Assembly: GCA_028284235.1 (NCBI GenBank)
Contig: JANQSC010000012.1
Location: 109,196 to 173,195, forward strand
Reading direction: 5' to 3'
Length of the DNA stretch: 64,000 nt
Source of the DNA: Opitutaceae bacterium
GTDB taxonomy: Bacteria > Verrucomicrobiota > Verrucomicrobiia > Opitutales > Opitutaceae
Shown here: piece after piece, positions 44,929-53,954 of the stretch
How positions within the stretch are numbered: the first letter of the stretch is position 1
Layout: every line of letters begins with the position of its first letter
Notes under the pieces: model-generated
Seen by the model: the letters and a program-made list of their open reading frames with translations, nothing else
The model's database searches: none
Told to the model about the DNA's origin: nothing
Translations under genes and position numbers: made by a program

Positions 44929-45810
44929 ATGAAATACCTCGCTCGCTCGTTTATCCTTATTCTTTTGGCATCAGCCCCTGTTTTTTCGGCGGCTGATCCG
45001 ATCACCTGGAATCTCTGGCCCGGCGAGGCGCCCGGCGAAATCGAAACGCTCCCGCCGGAGTCGGATAGCACAACCGACGACAGCAGGCTCGCGGCGGGTA
45101 AACGCGTGACTCGTTTGCAAAACGTCTCTGTTCCGACGCTCACGATCTACAAACCCGACCCGAGAATCGATACGGGAGCTTCCGTCATTATCGCTCCAGG
45201 CGGAGGGTTCAGGATTCTCGCGATTGACTTGGAGGGAACGGAAGTGGCCGAGTGGGCGACTTCGATTGGACTGACCGCGATCGTACTCAAATATCGGGTA
45301 CCGGGCGCGGCTCGTAATCCGGACAAACCTTGGTTCGCGGCCGCTCAGGATGGCCAGCGGGCCATGAGTCTTGTGCGGTCTCGATCTGCCGAGTTAGGCA
45401 TTGATCCGGATCGTATCGGTATTATGGGGTTTTCTGCCGGAGGAGCGCCTGTCACGTATACGGCCTTGGTGCCCGAACGATTGTATGAACCAGTGGATCG
45501 GCATGATAGTCACAGTTTTCGGCCGGCCTTTGCGGCGCCGATTTATTCCGGCTGGTGGATGCCGGAAGGGGCGGAGCTTTCTGAATCCTGCCCCCCGTTT
45601 TTCATGGTGATCACGTACGACGACAAAGACCGTTCCATTGGCATGTCGGAGGTCTTCATTGAGCTCAAGAAAGCAAACGTCTCCGCTGAGATGCATATCT
45701 ACAGCGAAGGAGGTCACGGCTACGGCCTTCGTCGCACTGAAAAACCTGTTACTTCTTGGAACGACCGGATGGAAGATTGGCTCAGGCTTAAAGGCTTTTT
45801 GGAGAAATAG
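44929..45810 (+). CDS. Secreted alpha/beta-hydrolase (esterase/acetyl-xylan-esterase-like)
   Basis: A 293-residue hydrolase, signal peptide to about residue 20 (APVFSAADP). GIMGFSAGG at 164-172 is the nucleophile elbow with Ser169; APGGGFRILAIDLEG provides the oxyanion region; Asp in ITYDDKDRS and His in SEGGHGYGLR complete the triad. The pattern WNLWPGEAPGEI at the start is common to BD-FAE/acetyl-xylan-esterase-type proteins in this phylum. It likely deacetylates carbohydrate. It stands alone between the W-repeat gene and a convergent sulfatase. Confidence 0.86.
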   Translation: MKYLARSFILILLASAPVFSAADPITWNLWPGEAPGEIETLPPESDSTTDDSRLAAGKRVTRLQNVSVPTLTIYKPDPRIDTGASVIIAPGGGFRILAIDLEGTEVAEWATSIGLTAIVLKYRVPGAARNPDKPWFAAAQDGQRAMSLVRSRSAELGIDPDRIGIMGFSAGGAPVTYTALVPERLYEPVDRHDSHSFRPAFAAPIYSGWWMPEGAELSESCPPFFMVITYDDKDRSIGMSEVFIELKKANVSAEMHIYSEGGHGYGLRRTEKPVTSWNDRMEDWLRLKGFLEK

Positions 45811-45958
45811 GGGTTTTCAATGCTGCCACTGTCATATCGCAAACTTTTATTGTCTCAACCCGGTATGATTACGACGAATACATTGCTCAAAACTTCAGCG
45901 AAGCGCTGACTCGCTTCCTTGTCTCTTTTTTCTACGGTCCTACTGTTACGATTTGCAT

Positions 45959-47392
45959 CTACTTAACGCTTAGCTGGTGCTTCGTTTGTACCTGTTGTCG
46001 AAATACCGGGTCTCCAAACGGATCATTGGTCTGCGCTTGCCAGACTGCGAGGCTCTCTTTGAGGCGAGCGAGGATTCGCTTGGACGATTGCGCATCGGCT
46101 ATGTTGACGAATTCGACAGGGTCTTCTTGCAGATCGTAGAGTTCCCACTCGGGTGGATTGGGCAGGCGATCCATGGCTAGGCGAGCAGGATGGTCGCGGG
46201 GTAGTTCTTGGGCGAAGTTCCAGGCTTGATCGCCATCAACACTGTTACTGGCCTTGGCTTGGCCGGCAAGTAGGTTGTGAATGAGCTTGTAGCGCCCGTC
46301 GGTGATCGCTCGGCGGGGGAAAAAGGGGCTGGCTCCGTGATAGTGAAATTCGGCGACGAGAGTGTCTCGCCAACTGCGTGTATTCGGATCTTGCAATACG
46401 GGTTTCAAGGAACGCCCGTGGAGGCTGGCAGACTCATTGATTCCAGCTGCCTCTAGGATTGTAGGGTAAATATCGATACTGCCCACGAGTCGGTCGGAAA
46501 CATGCGGTTTGGAAATGCCGGGCCAGTTGACGATGAAGGGCACGCGCAGACCGGCTTCGTAACAACTCGTCTTGCCTCGCGTGAAGGGCGGCCCATGGTC
46601 GCCCAGGAAAATGATCAGGGTGTTGTCGTCATGACCGGTTTCCTTCAAAATCTCCATCAACTTCCCTATGGCGACATCGATGCGATGCACGCAGTTGTAG
46701 TAGCCAGCGATCTTCGTTCGTTGCTCTGGCGTGTCGATACCTTGCCAGGGCCAGGCGGGAACGTCGTCGGCTGACAGCAGGGTTTCGGGAATGCCTTGGA
46801 CTTGGTCCGGCAAGTACTGCGGACTGCGGCTACCATCGGGCAGGCGATCGCGTTGCACATGCGGGTCGAAGAGATTGAACATGAGAAACCAGGATTGCTC
46901 TGAATCGGCTTCCAGGAATTCTCGGGCGAATTGCAGTTGCTTGCGGATGTCGCGTTGACCGAATCCCTCCTTGGTGTTGAGATCAAAAGCGAAGTGTTCT
47001 TCTGGGTCGACGTGCAGTTTGCCGATAATACCGGTGCGATAGCCGGCTCGTTTTAGAACGTTCGGCAGGAGGTCGTCGATGAGCGCCTCATGGACCCGAA
47101 AGCCGACATTTGCATTAGCCAATCCGTAGTGGCCATTGCCATGCGGATACAATCCCGTGAACATTGTCGATCGCGAAGGGCTGCAGGACGCTTGGCTAAC
47201 ATAGGCAGTTTCGAAACGGGTCGAACGCGCGGCGAGCGCATCGATATGCGGTGTGTTGGCGATTGGATCTCCGTAGCAGGAGAGTTGAATGCCCAGGTCG
47301 TCGGCAGTGATCAGTAACGCGTTCAGGCGCTCGGTACCGGAATACGCCGATGTCAGCGCGAGGATGAAGAGCAAGAGAGAGGCTGATTTCAT
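45959..47392 (-). CDS. Secreted type I sulfatase (N-sulfoglucosamine sulfohydrolase-like)
   Basis: From ATG 47392 (MKSASLLLFILALTSAYSG) this is 477 residues; an in-frame ATG two codons upstream is equally possible. D31-D32 lie in LITADDLGIQLSCYGDP, Cys70 in CSPSRSTMFTGLYPHGNGHYG is the formylglycine precursor, and FLGDHGPPFTRGKTSCYEAGLRVPF is the second metal block. The YPHGNGHYGL and NLFDPHVQRD blocks recall heparan N-sulfatases (probably S1_8), which remove N-sulfate from glucosamine. It is convergent with the esterase gene and divergent from the DUF1080 gene. Confidence 0.93.
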   Translation of the reverse strand: MKSASLLLFILALTSAYSGTERLNALLITADDLGIQLSCYGDPIANTPHIDALAARSTRFETAYVSQASCSPSRSTMFTGLYPHGNGHYGLANANVGFRVHEALIDDLLPNVLKRAGYRTGIIGKLHVDPEEHFAFDLNTKEGFGQRDIRKQLQFAREFLEADSEQSWFLMFNLFDPHVQRDRLPDGSRSPQYLPDQVQGIPETLLSADDVPAWPWQGIDTPEQRTKIAGYYNCVHRIDVAIGKLMEILKETGHDDNTLIIFLGDHGPPFTRGKTSCYEAGLRVPFIVNWPGISKPHVSDRLVGSIDIYPTILEAAGINESASLHGRSLKPVLQDPNTRSWRDTLVAEFHYHGASPFFPRRAITDGRYKLIHNLLAGQAKASNSVDGDQAWNFAQELPRDHPARLAMDRLPNPPEWELYDLQEDPVEFVNIADAQSSKRILARLKESLAVWQAQTNDPFGDPVFRQQVQTKHQLSVK

Positions 47393-47649
47393 GGCCATAG
47401 AGTACGAAGTGGAATGCGATGTTAGTTCCAAGCGTCGTCGCGTTCAAGCTTGCGAATAGAAATAGATGGGCCCGGGTTTTTGAGCCGCGTGTAGAGCGCA
47501 GGCTGTCGAAAGCAGCAACGAACAGCGGGAATCAGGCGCGGACTCTTTTGAGCTTTCTTGGTGGGCCCGTTGGATGAATCGGAGATTGCCTGAAGGGCCT
47601 TCTGTCGATTATCTATGCGGTTCCGTAAAATCTAACCAGTTTGATTCGA

Positions 47650-48696
47650 ATGACTTCTATACCCCTTAAAGCACCCATCGCCTTCATCTGTTTAACCGTG
47701 CTCTGGACAAGCGGCTCCCTTGTTTCCCAGGCCAATATGGAGCCGATCCCGCCCTTCATGGGCGACTGGGAAGGCGGCTGGGTCGATGCCCCGAAAAAAG
47801 ACGGTAACGCCAAGAATAACCCCGGCTTGGTGGCTCGTGTGATTGGATTGGGCAACGATCGCTACGAAATTCAGATAATGGAGGAGTTCGACAAACGGGC
47901 CGACTTTAAAGTCAAAACCGAAGCGGTGTGGAAGAACGGCAAGATGATGTTCGATCAAAATGGATACTCGGGCAAAATCACCGAGGATAGTTTTACGGGC
48001 AAAAAGGCCGGCGGGGCATTCGACACGTCGTTTTCATTGAAACGCGCGTATCGCGCTTCGCCTACATTAGGAGCGAAGCCGCCTGCCAACGCGGTCGTGC
48101 TCTTCGATGGGGCCAATCTGGATGCATGGGAGCGGCAAGATGGGGGCGATCCCACCTGGCTTATCAAAAACGGCTACTTTGAAGTCTTGCCGAAAAAGGA
48201 CAACGACGGAGTCGGTGGTTCCATCAATACCCGCCAGAGTTTTGGCGACGTGAAAGTCCACTTGGAATTCCGTTTGCCATACGAGCCAGAGCACCGAGGG
48301 CAAAAACGGGCCAACAGCGGCTTTTTCCTGCCGGGCGGTTATGAGGTTCAAATACTCGACAGCTATGGACTGGGCGGCATGTGGAACGAGTGTGGCGCGC
48401 TGTACAAGCAATCGCCCCCACGGGTGAACATGTGCTGGGCGCCCGGCGTATGGCAGACTTACGATGTAGAGTTTAAGCGGCTACGTCGCGATTCCGAGGG
48501 TAACAAAATCGAGGACGCAGTGTTCACGGTCTGGCACAATGGAGTGAAGATCCACAACAATTATCAGATCAAAGGAACGACTTCCAACACCCAGAAGGGG
48601 CGCGGTCAGCCTGAGTCTGGCAAGAATGGAGGGCTCTCGCTTCAGGATCACAGCAACAAGATTCAGTTCAGAAACATCTGGGTGGTGGAGCAGTAG
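47650..48696 (+). CDS. Secreted DUF1080 protein (3-keto-disaccharide hydrolase family)
   Basis: A 348-residue exported protein from ATG 47650 with signal peptide LKAPIAFICLTVLWTSGSLVSQAN. The first part (FMGDWEGGWVDAPKKDG to about residue 140) is a separate beta domain often found before DUF1080. The DUF1080 domain fills the rest: LFDGANLDAWERQDGGDPTWLIKNGYFEV, VHLEFRLPYEPEHRGQKRANSGFF, YEVQILDSYGL, CWAPGVWQTYDVEFKR, GGLSLQDHSNKIQFRNIWV. Characterised members cleave 3-keto-glycosides made by Gfo/Idh/MocA oxidoreductases, several of which are in this window. Confidence 0.88.
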   Translation: MTSIPLKAPIAFICLTVLWTSGSLVSQANMEPIPPFMGDWEGGWVDAPKKDGNAKNNPGLVARVIGLGNDRYEIQIMEEFDKRADFKVKTEAVWKNGKMMFDQNGYSGKITEDSFTGKKAGGAFDTSFSLKRAYRASPTLGAKPPANAVVLFDGANLDAWERQDGGDPTWLIKNGYFEVLPKKDNDGVGGSINTRQSFGDVKVHLEFRLPYEPEHRGQKRANSGFFLPGGYEVQILDSYGLGGMWNECGALYKQSPPRVNMCWAPGVWQTYDVEFKRLRRDSEGNKIEDAVFTVWHNGVKIHNNYQIKGTTSNTQKGRGQPESGKNGGLSLQDHSNKIQFRNIWVVEQ

Positions 48697-48734
48697 GCGC
48701 GTTCCACTATTCTGATCGCTCGCTCTCGAATTCA

Positions 48735-49856
48735 ATGAAAGTCAAATTGCCCCTTTTTCGCCTCATTCTGGCCTTAGCGTGTTTCGCTCTCGCGAGTGTG
48801 ACTGCCGTAGCGGAGCCATCCTTTTCCGAGCTCGAATCCCTCATCGCGACGGCAGATGCCAATCCAAAAATCCCTGGCGGCTCCGTGCGCGTTGTCGAGG
48901 ATCGCGAGATTGTGTGCGATCGCTATTTCGGCACCTTTACGGCGGACTCCGAAACCCCTTGGGACGAGCAAACGGTTGTGTCTATTGCCTCCATTAGCAA
49001 ACCGATCGCTGCTACTTTGGTCGCCGTTCTCGTGGGGGAGGGAAGTCTTTCCTTCGACGATCCGATCGCCAAGTACCTCCCGGAATACGCTGAGCTCACG
49101 CTGCAAGACAGCGATCAATCCGTTCGTTCACCCACGATCGCGGAGTGCCTCTCCCATACGGCAGGATTTCCGGGCGGAACGATGTCCAAGCTCCCTAGAA
49201 ATTCTCCGGTTAAACGCGGCGATCAAGCGGAAGTCGCCCGTCACTTAGCGACTCAAGGTTTGGTCGCGCGTCCCGGCATGGAATACGCCTACACTTTCAG
49301 AGGCTACGCCGCTGTTTCCCGGGTGATTGAGGTCGTCACCGGTCGCCCGATCGCCGAGGTGATGCAAGAAAAACTCCTCGCTCCGCTGGGGATGAATGAA
49401 ACGACCTTCACTCCGGGAGTTTCGCTCGTTCGTCGCCATCCGCGTTTTGCCGCCCGCGCCGAGGGTCGAAGCGACGACGACGTCGCCGCTCAAATCGAAC
49501 GCCTTCGCGCTCAAGGAGGATCGTTCGTCAACACAGCGGGAGCCTTGGTCTCCACCCCGGGCGATCTCCAGCGTTTCCTCCAGTTTCACGCCGACAAGGG
49601 CCGCGTCGGCAAGCGGCAAATCGCGCCCGCGTCCGTATTGGCCAAACTCTACCAGAAGCAACCCGCAGCCAAGAACTACGGTATCGGTTTCAACCTGCGC
49701 GGAGGCGGGGTCGTTGGACACGGGGGAGCGACTGGCACTTCAGCCAGCGTCGATCTCAAAACCGGACGCATTCTTATCGTATTCACACAAGCCGGCGCTC
49801 CAAACGCGCGACCTCTCACATCGGGGGCCGCCAAGGTCGTTTTCCGTAAGAGATGA
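48735..49856 (+). CDS. Secreted serine hydrolase, class C beta-lactamase family
   Basis: A 373-residue exported serine hydrolase, signal peptide to about residue 26. The catalytic S-x-x-K is SISK at 86-89 (VVSIASISKP). A Tyr motif in GMEYAYTFRGY sits at the expected distance, though it lacks the usual Y-x-N Asn, and HGGATGTSASVD takes the place of the K-T-G strand. The family covers esterases, transesterases and D-aminopeptidases as well as beta-lactamases; the changed Tyr motif argues for an esterase-like role. It follows the DUF1080 gene by 38 bases. Confidence 0.85.
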   Translation: MKVKLPLFRLILALACFALASVTAVAEPSFSELESLIATADANPKIPGGSVRVVEDREIVCDRYFGTFTADSETPWDEQTVVSIASISKPIAATLVAVLVGEGSLSFDDPIAKYLPEYAELTLQDSDQSVRSPTIAECLSHTAGFPGGTMSKLPRNSPVKRGDQAEVARHLATQGLVARPGMEYAYTFRGYAAVSRVIEVVTGRPIAEVMQEKLLAPLGMNETTFTPGVSLVRRHPRFAARAEGRSDDDVAAQIERLRAQGGSFVNTAGALVSTPGDLQRFLQFHADKGRVGKRQIAPASVLAKLYQKQPAAKNYGIGFNLRGGGVVGHGGATGTSASVDLKTGRILIVFTQAGAPNARPLTSGAAKVVFRKR

Positions 49857-49950
49857 ACTCGGATCAATTGAATGTATACTAGGTACGAATACAAACAATC
49901 CTGTGGATCCTCGTAGGGTTCGGTTTTAAGAGGATGCGAACGAAGGGAGA

Positions 49951-50224
49951 ATTTTTAACAGGATGCGCTCCCCCGTCGCTCGCTTGATGGCTCGTAAACT
50001 CGCCAACTTGATCTTTTTGGAGAGCGCCCATCAAGTGGCTCAAGGTAGGGCTCTATCGCCGAGAGAGCCGCAGTGCAAGCAGTTCTATTCAACCGACGCG
50101 GCTCTCTCGGCGATAGAGCCCTACCTTTTAGAGAGAATCTCTGAATGTACCCATCAAGTTCCCGTCTATGACGGGATCAAGTCAGCGATCCCGCTTGGCG
50201 GGAGAGCGCATCCTGTTTAAAAAC
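49951..50224. repeat. Family C inverted-end repeat, copy 1, carrying a family B copy
   Basis: The ends TTTTTAACAGGATGCGCTC and GAGCGCATCCTGTTTAA are inverted copies. The interior holds CGTCGCTCGCTTGATGGCTC, then the whole family B element at 50040-50130, then a GTTCCCGTC..GACGGGATC hairpin. CCCATCAAGT flanks the B element on both sides. The rest of the gap 49857-50351 has no recognised gene. Confidence 0.75.
50040..50130. repeat. Family B palindromic repeat, copy 1 (nested)
   Basis: Near-perfect inverted arms AAGGTAGGGCTCTATCGCCG..AGAGCC and GGCTCTCTCGGCGATAGAGC..CTACCTT with a loop of about 30 bases. It lies wholly inside family C copy 1. Confidence 0.8.
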
Positions 50225-50351
50225 AATGCCTGTTAATTGAACCGTATCTACGTGTAGTTGATTAATGACTATTGACCCCTTTGAGGCGCTCGAACTAGAA
50301 AGGGCCCACCAATCTATCTATCCGAGTTAACCCTCCGTACCCGAGATCCCC

Positions 50352-51227
50352 ATGTGTGACGAACTTACCAATAAAGATGTTGAACAATACCTCCAGCGCC
50401 AGGGCCTGACTCGGCGCCAATTCAACAAGACCAGCATCGGCGCGGCGCTTGCCCTGATGCTGCCATCGGTCGCCAATGCCGCCGAGGTTGTCGAGGAGGA
50501 TGTCAAGGTGCCGACGCCGGACGGCGAGGCCGATTGCTACTTCGTCCATCCCAAGTCTGGCAGCCACGCGGCAGTGATGGTCTGGCCCGACATTGTCAGC
50601 ATCCGCCCCGCGTTTCGGGCCATGGGAAAGCGCCTGGCAGAGTCCGGTTACTCGGTGCTGGTTCCCAATCCTCACTACCGCAGCCACCGCGGTCAGATTG
50701 TGCCGACCGGCAAGACGTTTCGCGATCCAGGCATTCGCGAGATGCTGATGCCTCACGCGCGTTCCCTTTCGCCCGAAACCTGCGTATCCGATGGCCGGGC
50801 ATTCGTCAAATGGCTCGATGCGCAGGCATCTGTGGATACAGGCCGCAAAGTCGGCACTACCGGATACTGCATGACCGGCTCGTACTGCATGCGCCTTGCG
50901 GCGGCCATGCCCGACCGGATCGGCGCGGGCTGCTCGTTCCACGGGGGTGGCTTGGCGACGGACGCCGACGACAGCCCGCACAAGTTAGCTGGCAAGATGA
51001 AGGCTGAATTCCTGATCGCCATCGCCGAAAACGACGACGAGCGCCGACCCAACGAAAAAACGCTCCTTCGCGAAGCCTTCGATGCTGCCGGTGTTAAAGC
51101 GGAAATCGAAGTCTACGAGGGCGCCCTGCACGGCTGGTGCCCACCGGATTCCGCGGTCTACAACGAGGCCCAGGCCGAGCGAGCCTGGAGCCGCATGCTG
51201 AAGTTGTTCGAAAGAGCCTTGGCTTGA
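50352..51227 (+). CDS. Tat-exported dienelactone hydrolase family protein
   Basis: A 291-residue alpha/beta-hydrolase. GLTRRQFNKTSIGAALALML is a twin-arginine signal. TTGYCMTGSYCM holds Cys173 at the nucleophile elbow, the dienelactone-hydrolase signature; AENDDERRP and EGALHGWCPP give the Asp and His of the triad. The N-terminal MCDELTNKDVEQYLQRQG resembles alphaproteobacterial homologues, and codon choice (CTG, GCC, CGC) looks different from neighbouring genes. It is bracketed by family C repeats at 49951 and 51301, which suggests acquired DNA. The role in a pathway is unclear. Confidence 0.87.
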   Translation: MCDELTNKDVEQYLQRQGLTRRQFNKTSIGAALALMLPSVANAAEVVEEDVKVPTPDGEADCYFVHPKSGSHAAVMVWPDIVSIRPAFRAMGKRLAESGYSVLVPNPHYRSHRGQIVPTGKTFRDPGIREMLMPHARSLSPETCVSDGRAFVKWLDAQASVDTGRKVGTTGYCMTGSYCMRLAAAMPDRIGAGCSFHGGGLATDADDSPHKLAGKMKAEFLIAIAENDDERRPNEKTLLREAFDAAGVKAEIEVYEGALHGWCPPDSAVYNEAQAERAWSRMLKLFERALA

Positions 51228-51300
51228 GTATCACTCGCCCGCGGGGTCAAAACAGGAAGAGCAAGAGTCAACACGACTTAGCGATCCGGGCGTGGATCGG

Positions 51301-51670
51301 GTTTTTAACAGGATGCGCTCCCCGTCGTCGTCGGTGGCTTGCTTGATGGCTTCCGTCTTCGCTCTTCGAGCTTCGCCGAGACAAGCAGTGGACTCGCCAA
51401 ATTGATTTGGATTGTAGTGAGTGTCCCACGAGTTGCTCAAGGTAGGGCTCTATCGCCGAGAGAGCCGCAGAGCCAGTTGTTTTATACAACCGATGCGGCT
51501 CGCCTGGCAGTCGAGCCCTACCTTTTTGAGAATATCTTTGAGTTCTCATCAAGTTCCCGTCCCGTCAAAGACCCCGATTCCGTCGGGGCTTAACGGGACG
51601 GGATCAAGCGAGCGATCCCGCTTGGCCGCCGACCGGGGTCGGGGTCCCTGACGGGAGAGCGCATCCTGTT
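51301..51670. repeat. Family C inverted-end repeat, copy 2, carrying a family B copy
   Basis: Ends TTTTTAACAGGATGCGCTC and GAGCGCATCCTGTT are inverted. The interior includes the family B copy at 51438-51526 and extra GACCCCGATTCCGTCGGGG-type palindromes. It is about 96 bases longer than copy 1. The rest of the gap 51228-51748 shows no gene. Confidence 0.75.
51438..51526. repeat. Family B palindromic repeat, copy 2 (nested)
   Basis: Arms AAGGTAGGGCTCTATCGCCG and GGCAGTCGAGCCCTACCTTT with a loop of about 30 bases; the right arm has diverged to the CGCCTGGCAGTCGAG variant also seen at 55491. Confidence 0.75.
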
Positions 51671-51748
51671 AATTGAATCGGGTTTGAGTGTAGCTAACGA
51701 TTGACTATTGACTCCTATTTCAGACTCAGTCCAAAAAATTTGGATACG

Positions 51749-52534
51749 CTATCTTCCCGCGGCCCAGTGAATGCCGTCGAGGAGGTGCTGGATGAATTCT
51801 TTTTGGCGGAAGTTCTCCGCGTAGTGCCCCATATTCGTGTACCAGACTTTTCCGCCTTCGTACTCATGGCTCCAAGTGACCGGATAGTATTGCGGCAATT
51901 GGGGTTGGTTCGTTTGGACGTCGGCGACAGAGATGATTTCTTTGTCGCTGTAGTTGGAATGGTAATTCCAAAAGTACCATTCGACCATCTCAAACTCCCA
52001 AATGGTAGGGCGGTTTGCGCTCCAACGCTCTGAGGTGTTCACACTCATGACTTGATCCGCGTAACCGCGTCGACCTTGCGGCCCTTCTTTGGGGCCGCTC
52101 TTGTGCAAGACTCCCCATAGGCCATACCAGAAGGGCCACTCGGCCTGGTTGTTCTCGTCCACGCCCTTGTGCGCATGGGTGGCGCCATGTATGCCGACGA
52201 CTCCTCCACCATTGCGGACCCACTTTTCGAAGGCTCGTTTTTCGGCTTCGTTGAAGAGGATGCCGGAATTGTTGTCCAATATGACGACATCGATGTCCTT
52301 CAGACCCTCGTCGGTAAACAAAGCGCTGTCGCTCGACTGCGAGAAATCCCAACCGTGCTCCTCGGCTAATTCGGCGAATACAATTTTGGCCTCGGCTCTC
52401 GCTTCGGTGTGGTCGAACTGGGGCGAAGTCGGCGAACTGGGGCCTAGCTTGTCGGTACGATGGATACGGAGCGTTGCCTCCGAGGGGATCGCCAGCACGA
52501 TGATTGCCAAAGACGAAACGATGAAACGCGTCAT
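51749..52534 (-). CDS. Secreted ThuA-like protein
   Basis: From ATG 52534 (MTRFIVSSLAIIVLAIPSEA) this is a 261-residue exported protein; an upstream ATG nine codons earlier would bury the signal. It has the class I glutamine-amidotransferase-like ThuA fold: LRIHRTDKLGPSSPTSPQF, DIDVVILDNNSGILFNEAEKRAFEKWVRNGGGVVGIHGATHA, and YPVTWSHEYEGGKVWYTNMGHYAENF. ThuA domains are tied to trehalose and related sugar use and occur in the fusion at 32981. The catalytic Cys of true amidotransferases is absent (GIHGATHA), as is usual in the family. It is isolated by repeats on both sides. Confidence 0.84.
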   Translation of the reverse strand: MTRFIVSSLAIIVLAIPSEATLRIHRTDKLGPSSPTSPQFDHTEARAEAKIVFAELAEEHGWDFSQSSDSALFTDEGLKDIDVVILDNNSGILFNEAEKRAFEKWVRNGGGVVGIHGATHAHKGVDENNQAEWPFWYGLWGVLHKSGPKEGPQGRRGYADQVMSVNTSERWSANRPTIWEFEMVEWYFWNYHSNYSDKEIISVADVQTNQPQLPQYYPVTWSHEYEGGKVWYTNMGHYAENFRQKEFIQHLLDGIHWAAGR

Positions 52535-52601
52535 AAGTTTAATCCTCAGCGCGTCGCTCATGTATTGGCAATTTCAATTCGGGAACAATGGATCAGGTAG
52601 A

Positions 52602-52675
52602 TAAGGTGGAACCCGACAGCCTGCCTCGGCGTAGTCTCGAACTGAGAGACGAAGACGGGTCCCGGCGGGTTTAAG
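52602..52675. repeat. Family A palindromic repeat, copy 5, with inner module
   Basis: Begins AAGGTGGAACCCGACAGCC and ends GACGGGTCCCGGCGGGTTTA. The inner CTGCCTCGGCGTAGTC..GACGAAGACG module is the reverse complement of the one in the copy at 13265. Confidence 0.7.
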
Positions 52676-52701
52676 CGGGTGATGCATTCCGTTTATCGAT
52701 T

Positions 52702-52731
52702 CAAGGTAGGGCTCTATCGCCGAGAGAGCCG
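52702..52731. repeat. Family B half-copy, copy 3
   Basis: Only the left arm AAGGTAGGGCTCTATCGCCG..AGCC is present; the opposite arm is missing. It lies between family A copies 5 and 6. Confidence 0.65.
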
Positions 52732-52757
52732 CGTCGGTTGAGTTGATCGAACTGTTG

Positions 52758-52830
52758 AATAAACGCGCCGGGACGGCGCGTTCCACCTTTTATGCAGGTT
52801 GGGTTAAACCCGCCGTCCCGGCGGGTTTAA
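52758..52830. repeat. Family A palindromic repeat, copy 6
   Basis: Arms AACGCGCCGGGACGGCGCG and CCCGCCGTCCCGGCGGGTTT enclose a loop of about 30 bases. It ends at the base just before the stop codon of the nitrilase gene, so it may act as a transcript 3' end. Confidence 0.75.
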
Positions 52831-53649
52831 TCAGCTTTCCTCCGCCCATTGCGTCCCTCTGTTGGGTCGTGGCACAGGTGTTATATCCGCATAGAGGATA
52901 CACTCCGCTTCGGGTCCGTAGGGACCTTGAAAGAGCTCGGTTCCGTCGGGTCCGATTGCGAGCGAGCAGCCCACGCATTTTCTGCCCTCCCAGGGACCGC
53001 CCGTGATCCAGCCCACGCAGCTCGCCCCGAAAATGGCGGTGGCGTATCCTTTGGCGACCGGTGTGTAGCAAGCGCGCCACAGGTCGCCATAGGGATCCTC
53101 CTCGTTGTCATGGTCCGCCGGGCGCGCCCAGGCGCAAGGTGATAGGATGACGTCGGCTCCCATATAGCAAAGCGAACGGGCCAATACTTCTCCGTTCGCG
53201 AAACCGTCGGCGCAGATCATCAATCCGAAAGTCCCAAACTCGGTTTCGACCACGTTAAGCCGGTCGCCTTGAGCGTAGTAGGCGTGGCCGATCTCAAGCT
53301 CATTCAGCTTTCGGTGTTTTAAAATAACATTCCCTTCCGGATCGATGATGACGGCAGCGTTGTAGATCTGACTTCCCGCCTGTTCGGTGAGTCCCACGCA
53401 AAGATAGACGCCATGATCCTTCGCCGCCTTCGAAAGGGCTTCGCAGGGATAGCCGCCTGGAATGGGTTCGGCCAACTCGAGAGCCGAGGGATGCGTCCAG
53501 CCCAGGTCCATGCACTCGGGAAGCAAGACAACCTGAGTGTCGTTCTTCGCGGCCTCGTCGATCCACTCAAGCGCGCGAGCGACATTGCCGGCCGGGTCGC
53601 CGCCATCGACGCGCATTTGGACCATCGCTAGTTTGAAAGGCTGGGGCAT
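52831..53649 (-). CDS. Carbon-nitrogen hydrolase (nitrilase superfamily)
   Basis: A cytoplasmic 272-residue C-N hydrolase that would cleave a nitrile, amide or carbamoyl bond. The catalytic triad is visible: Glu45 in VVLLPECMDLG, Lys114 in KHRKLNELE and Cys146 in GLMICADGF. The N-terminal LAMVQMRVDGGDPAGNVARALEWI and the VILSPCAWARP block are standard. The length is typical. The exact branch (N-carbamoyl amidohydrolase or aliphatic amidase-like) is not clear. A family A repeat abuts the stop codon, and a family C repeat lies upstream of the start. Confidence 0.9.
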   Translation of the reverse strand: MPQPFKLAMVQMRVDGGDPAGNVARALEWIDEAAKNDTQVVLLPECMDLGWTHPSALELAEPIPGGYPCEALSKAAKDHGVYLCVGLTEQAGSQIYNAAVIIDPEGNVILKHRKLNELEIGHAYYAQGDRLNVVETEFGTFGLMICADGFANGEVLARSLCYMGADVILSPCAWARPADHDNEEDPYGDLWRACYTPVAKGYATAIFGASCVGWITGGPWEGRKCVGCSLAIGPDGTELFQGPYGPEAECILYADITPVPRPNRGTQWAEES

Positions 53650-53718
53650 TGTCGAACCATCCAGCCGCTAATTTGCGGATTCGTCAACACGGCATAGGGA
53701 TACGGATGTGGACAGGGG

Positions 53719-53897
53719 TTTAACAGGATGCGAGCGAGCGAATGGGGTTTGTGACAGGATGCGCTCCTTCGTCGCTCGTTTGATGGCTCGTGGACTCGCC
53801 AGCTTGATTTTCTTAGATTGAAAGTTCCATCAAGTTCCCGTCTTAGACGGGATCAAGCAAGCCACCGACGATGTCGGGGAGCGCATCCTGTTTAAAA
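53719..53897. repeat. Family C inverted-end repeat, copy 3, without a family B insert
   Basis: Ends TTTAACAGGATGCG and GAGCGCATCCTGTTT are inverted. It has the CGTCGCTCGTTTGATGGCTC block and the GTTCCCGTCTTAGACGGGAT hairpin but no family B element, so it may represent an empty site. The rest of the gap 53650-53954 has no gene. Confidence 0.7.
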
Positions 53898-53954
53898 ACA
53901 ATCCAGTTTCCTTCCCGTTTGACCTCGTTGGCTCGCTGGGTTTCATTTGGGTTC

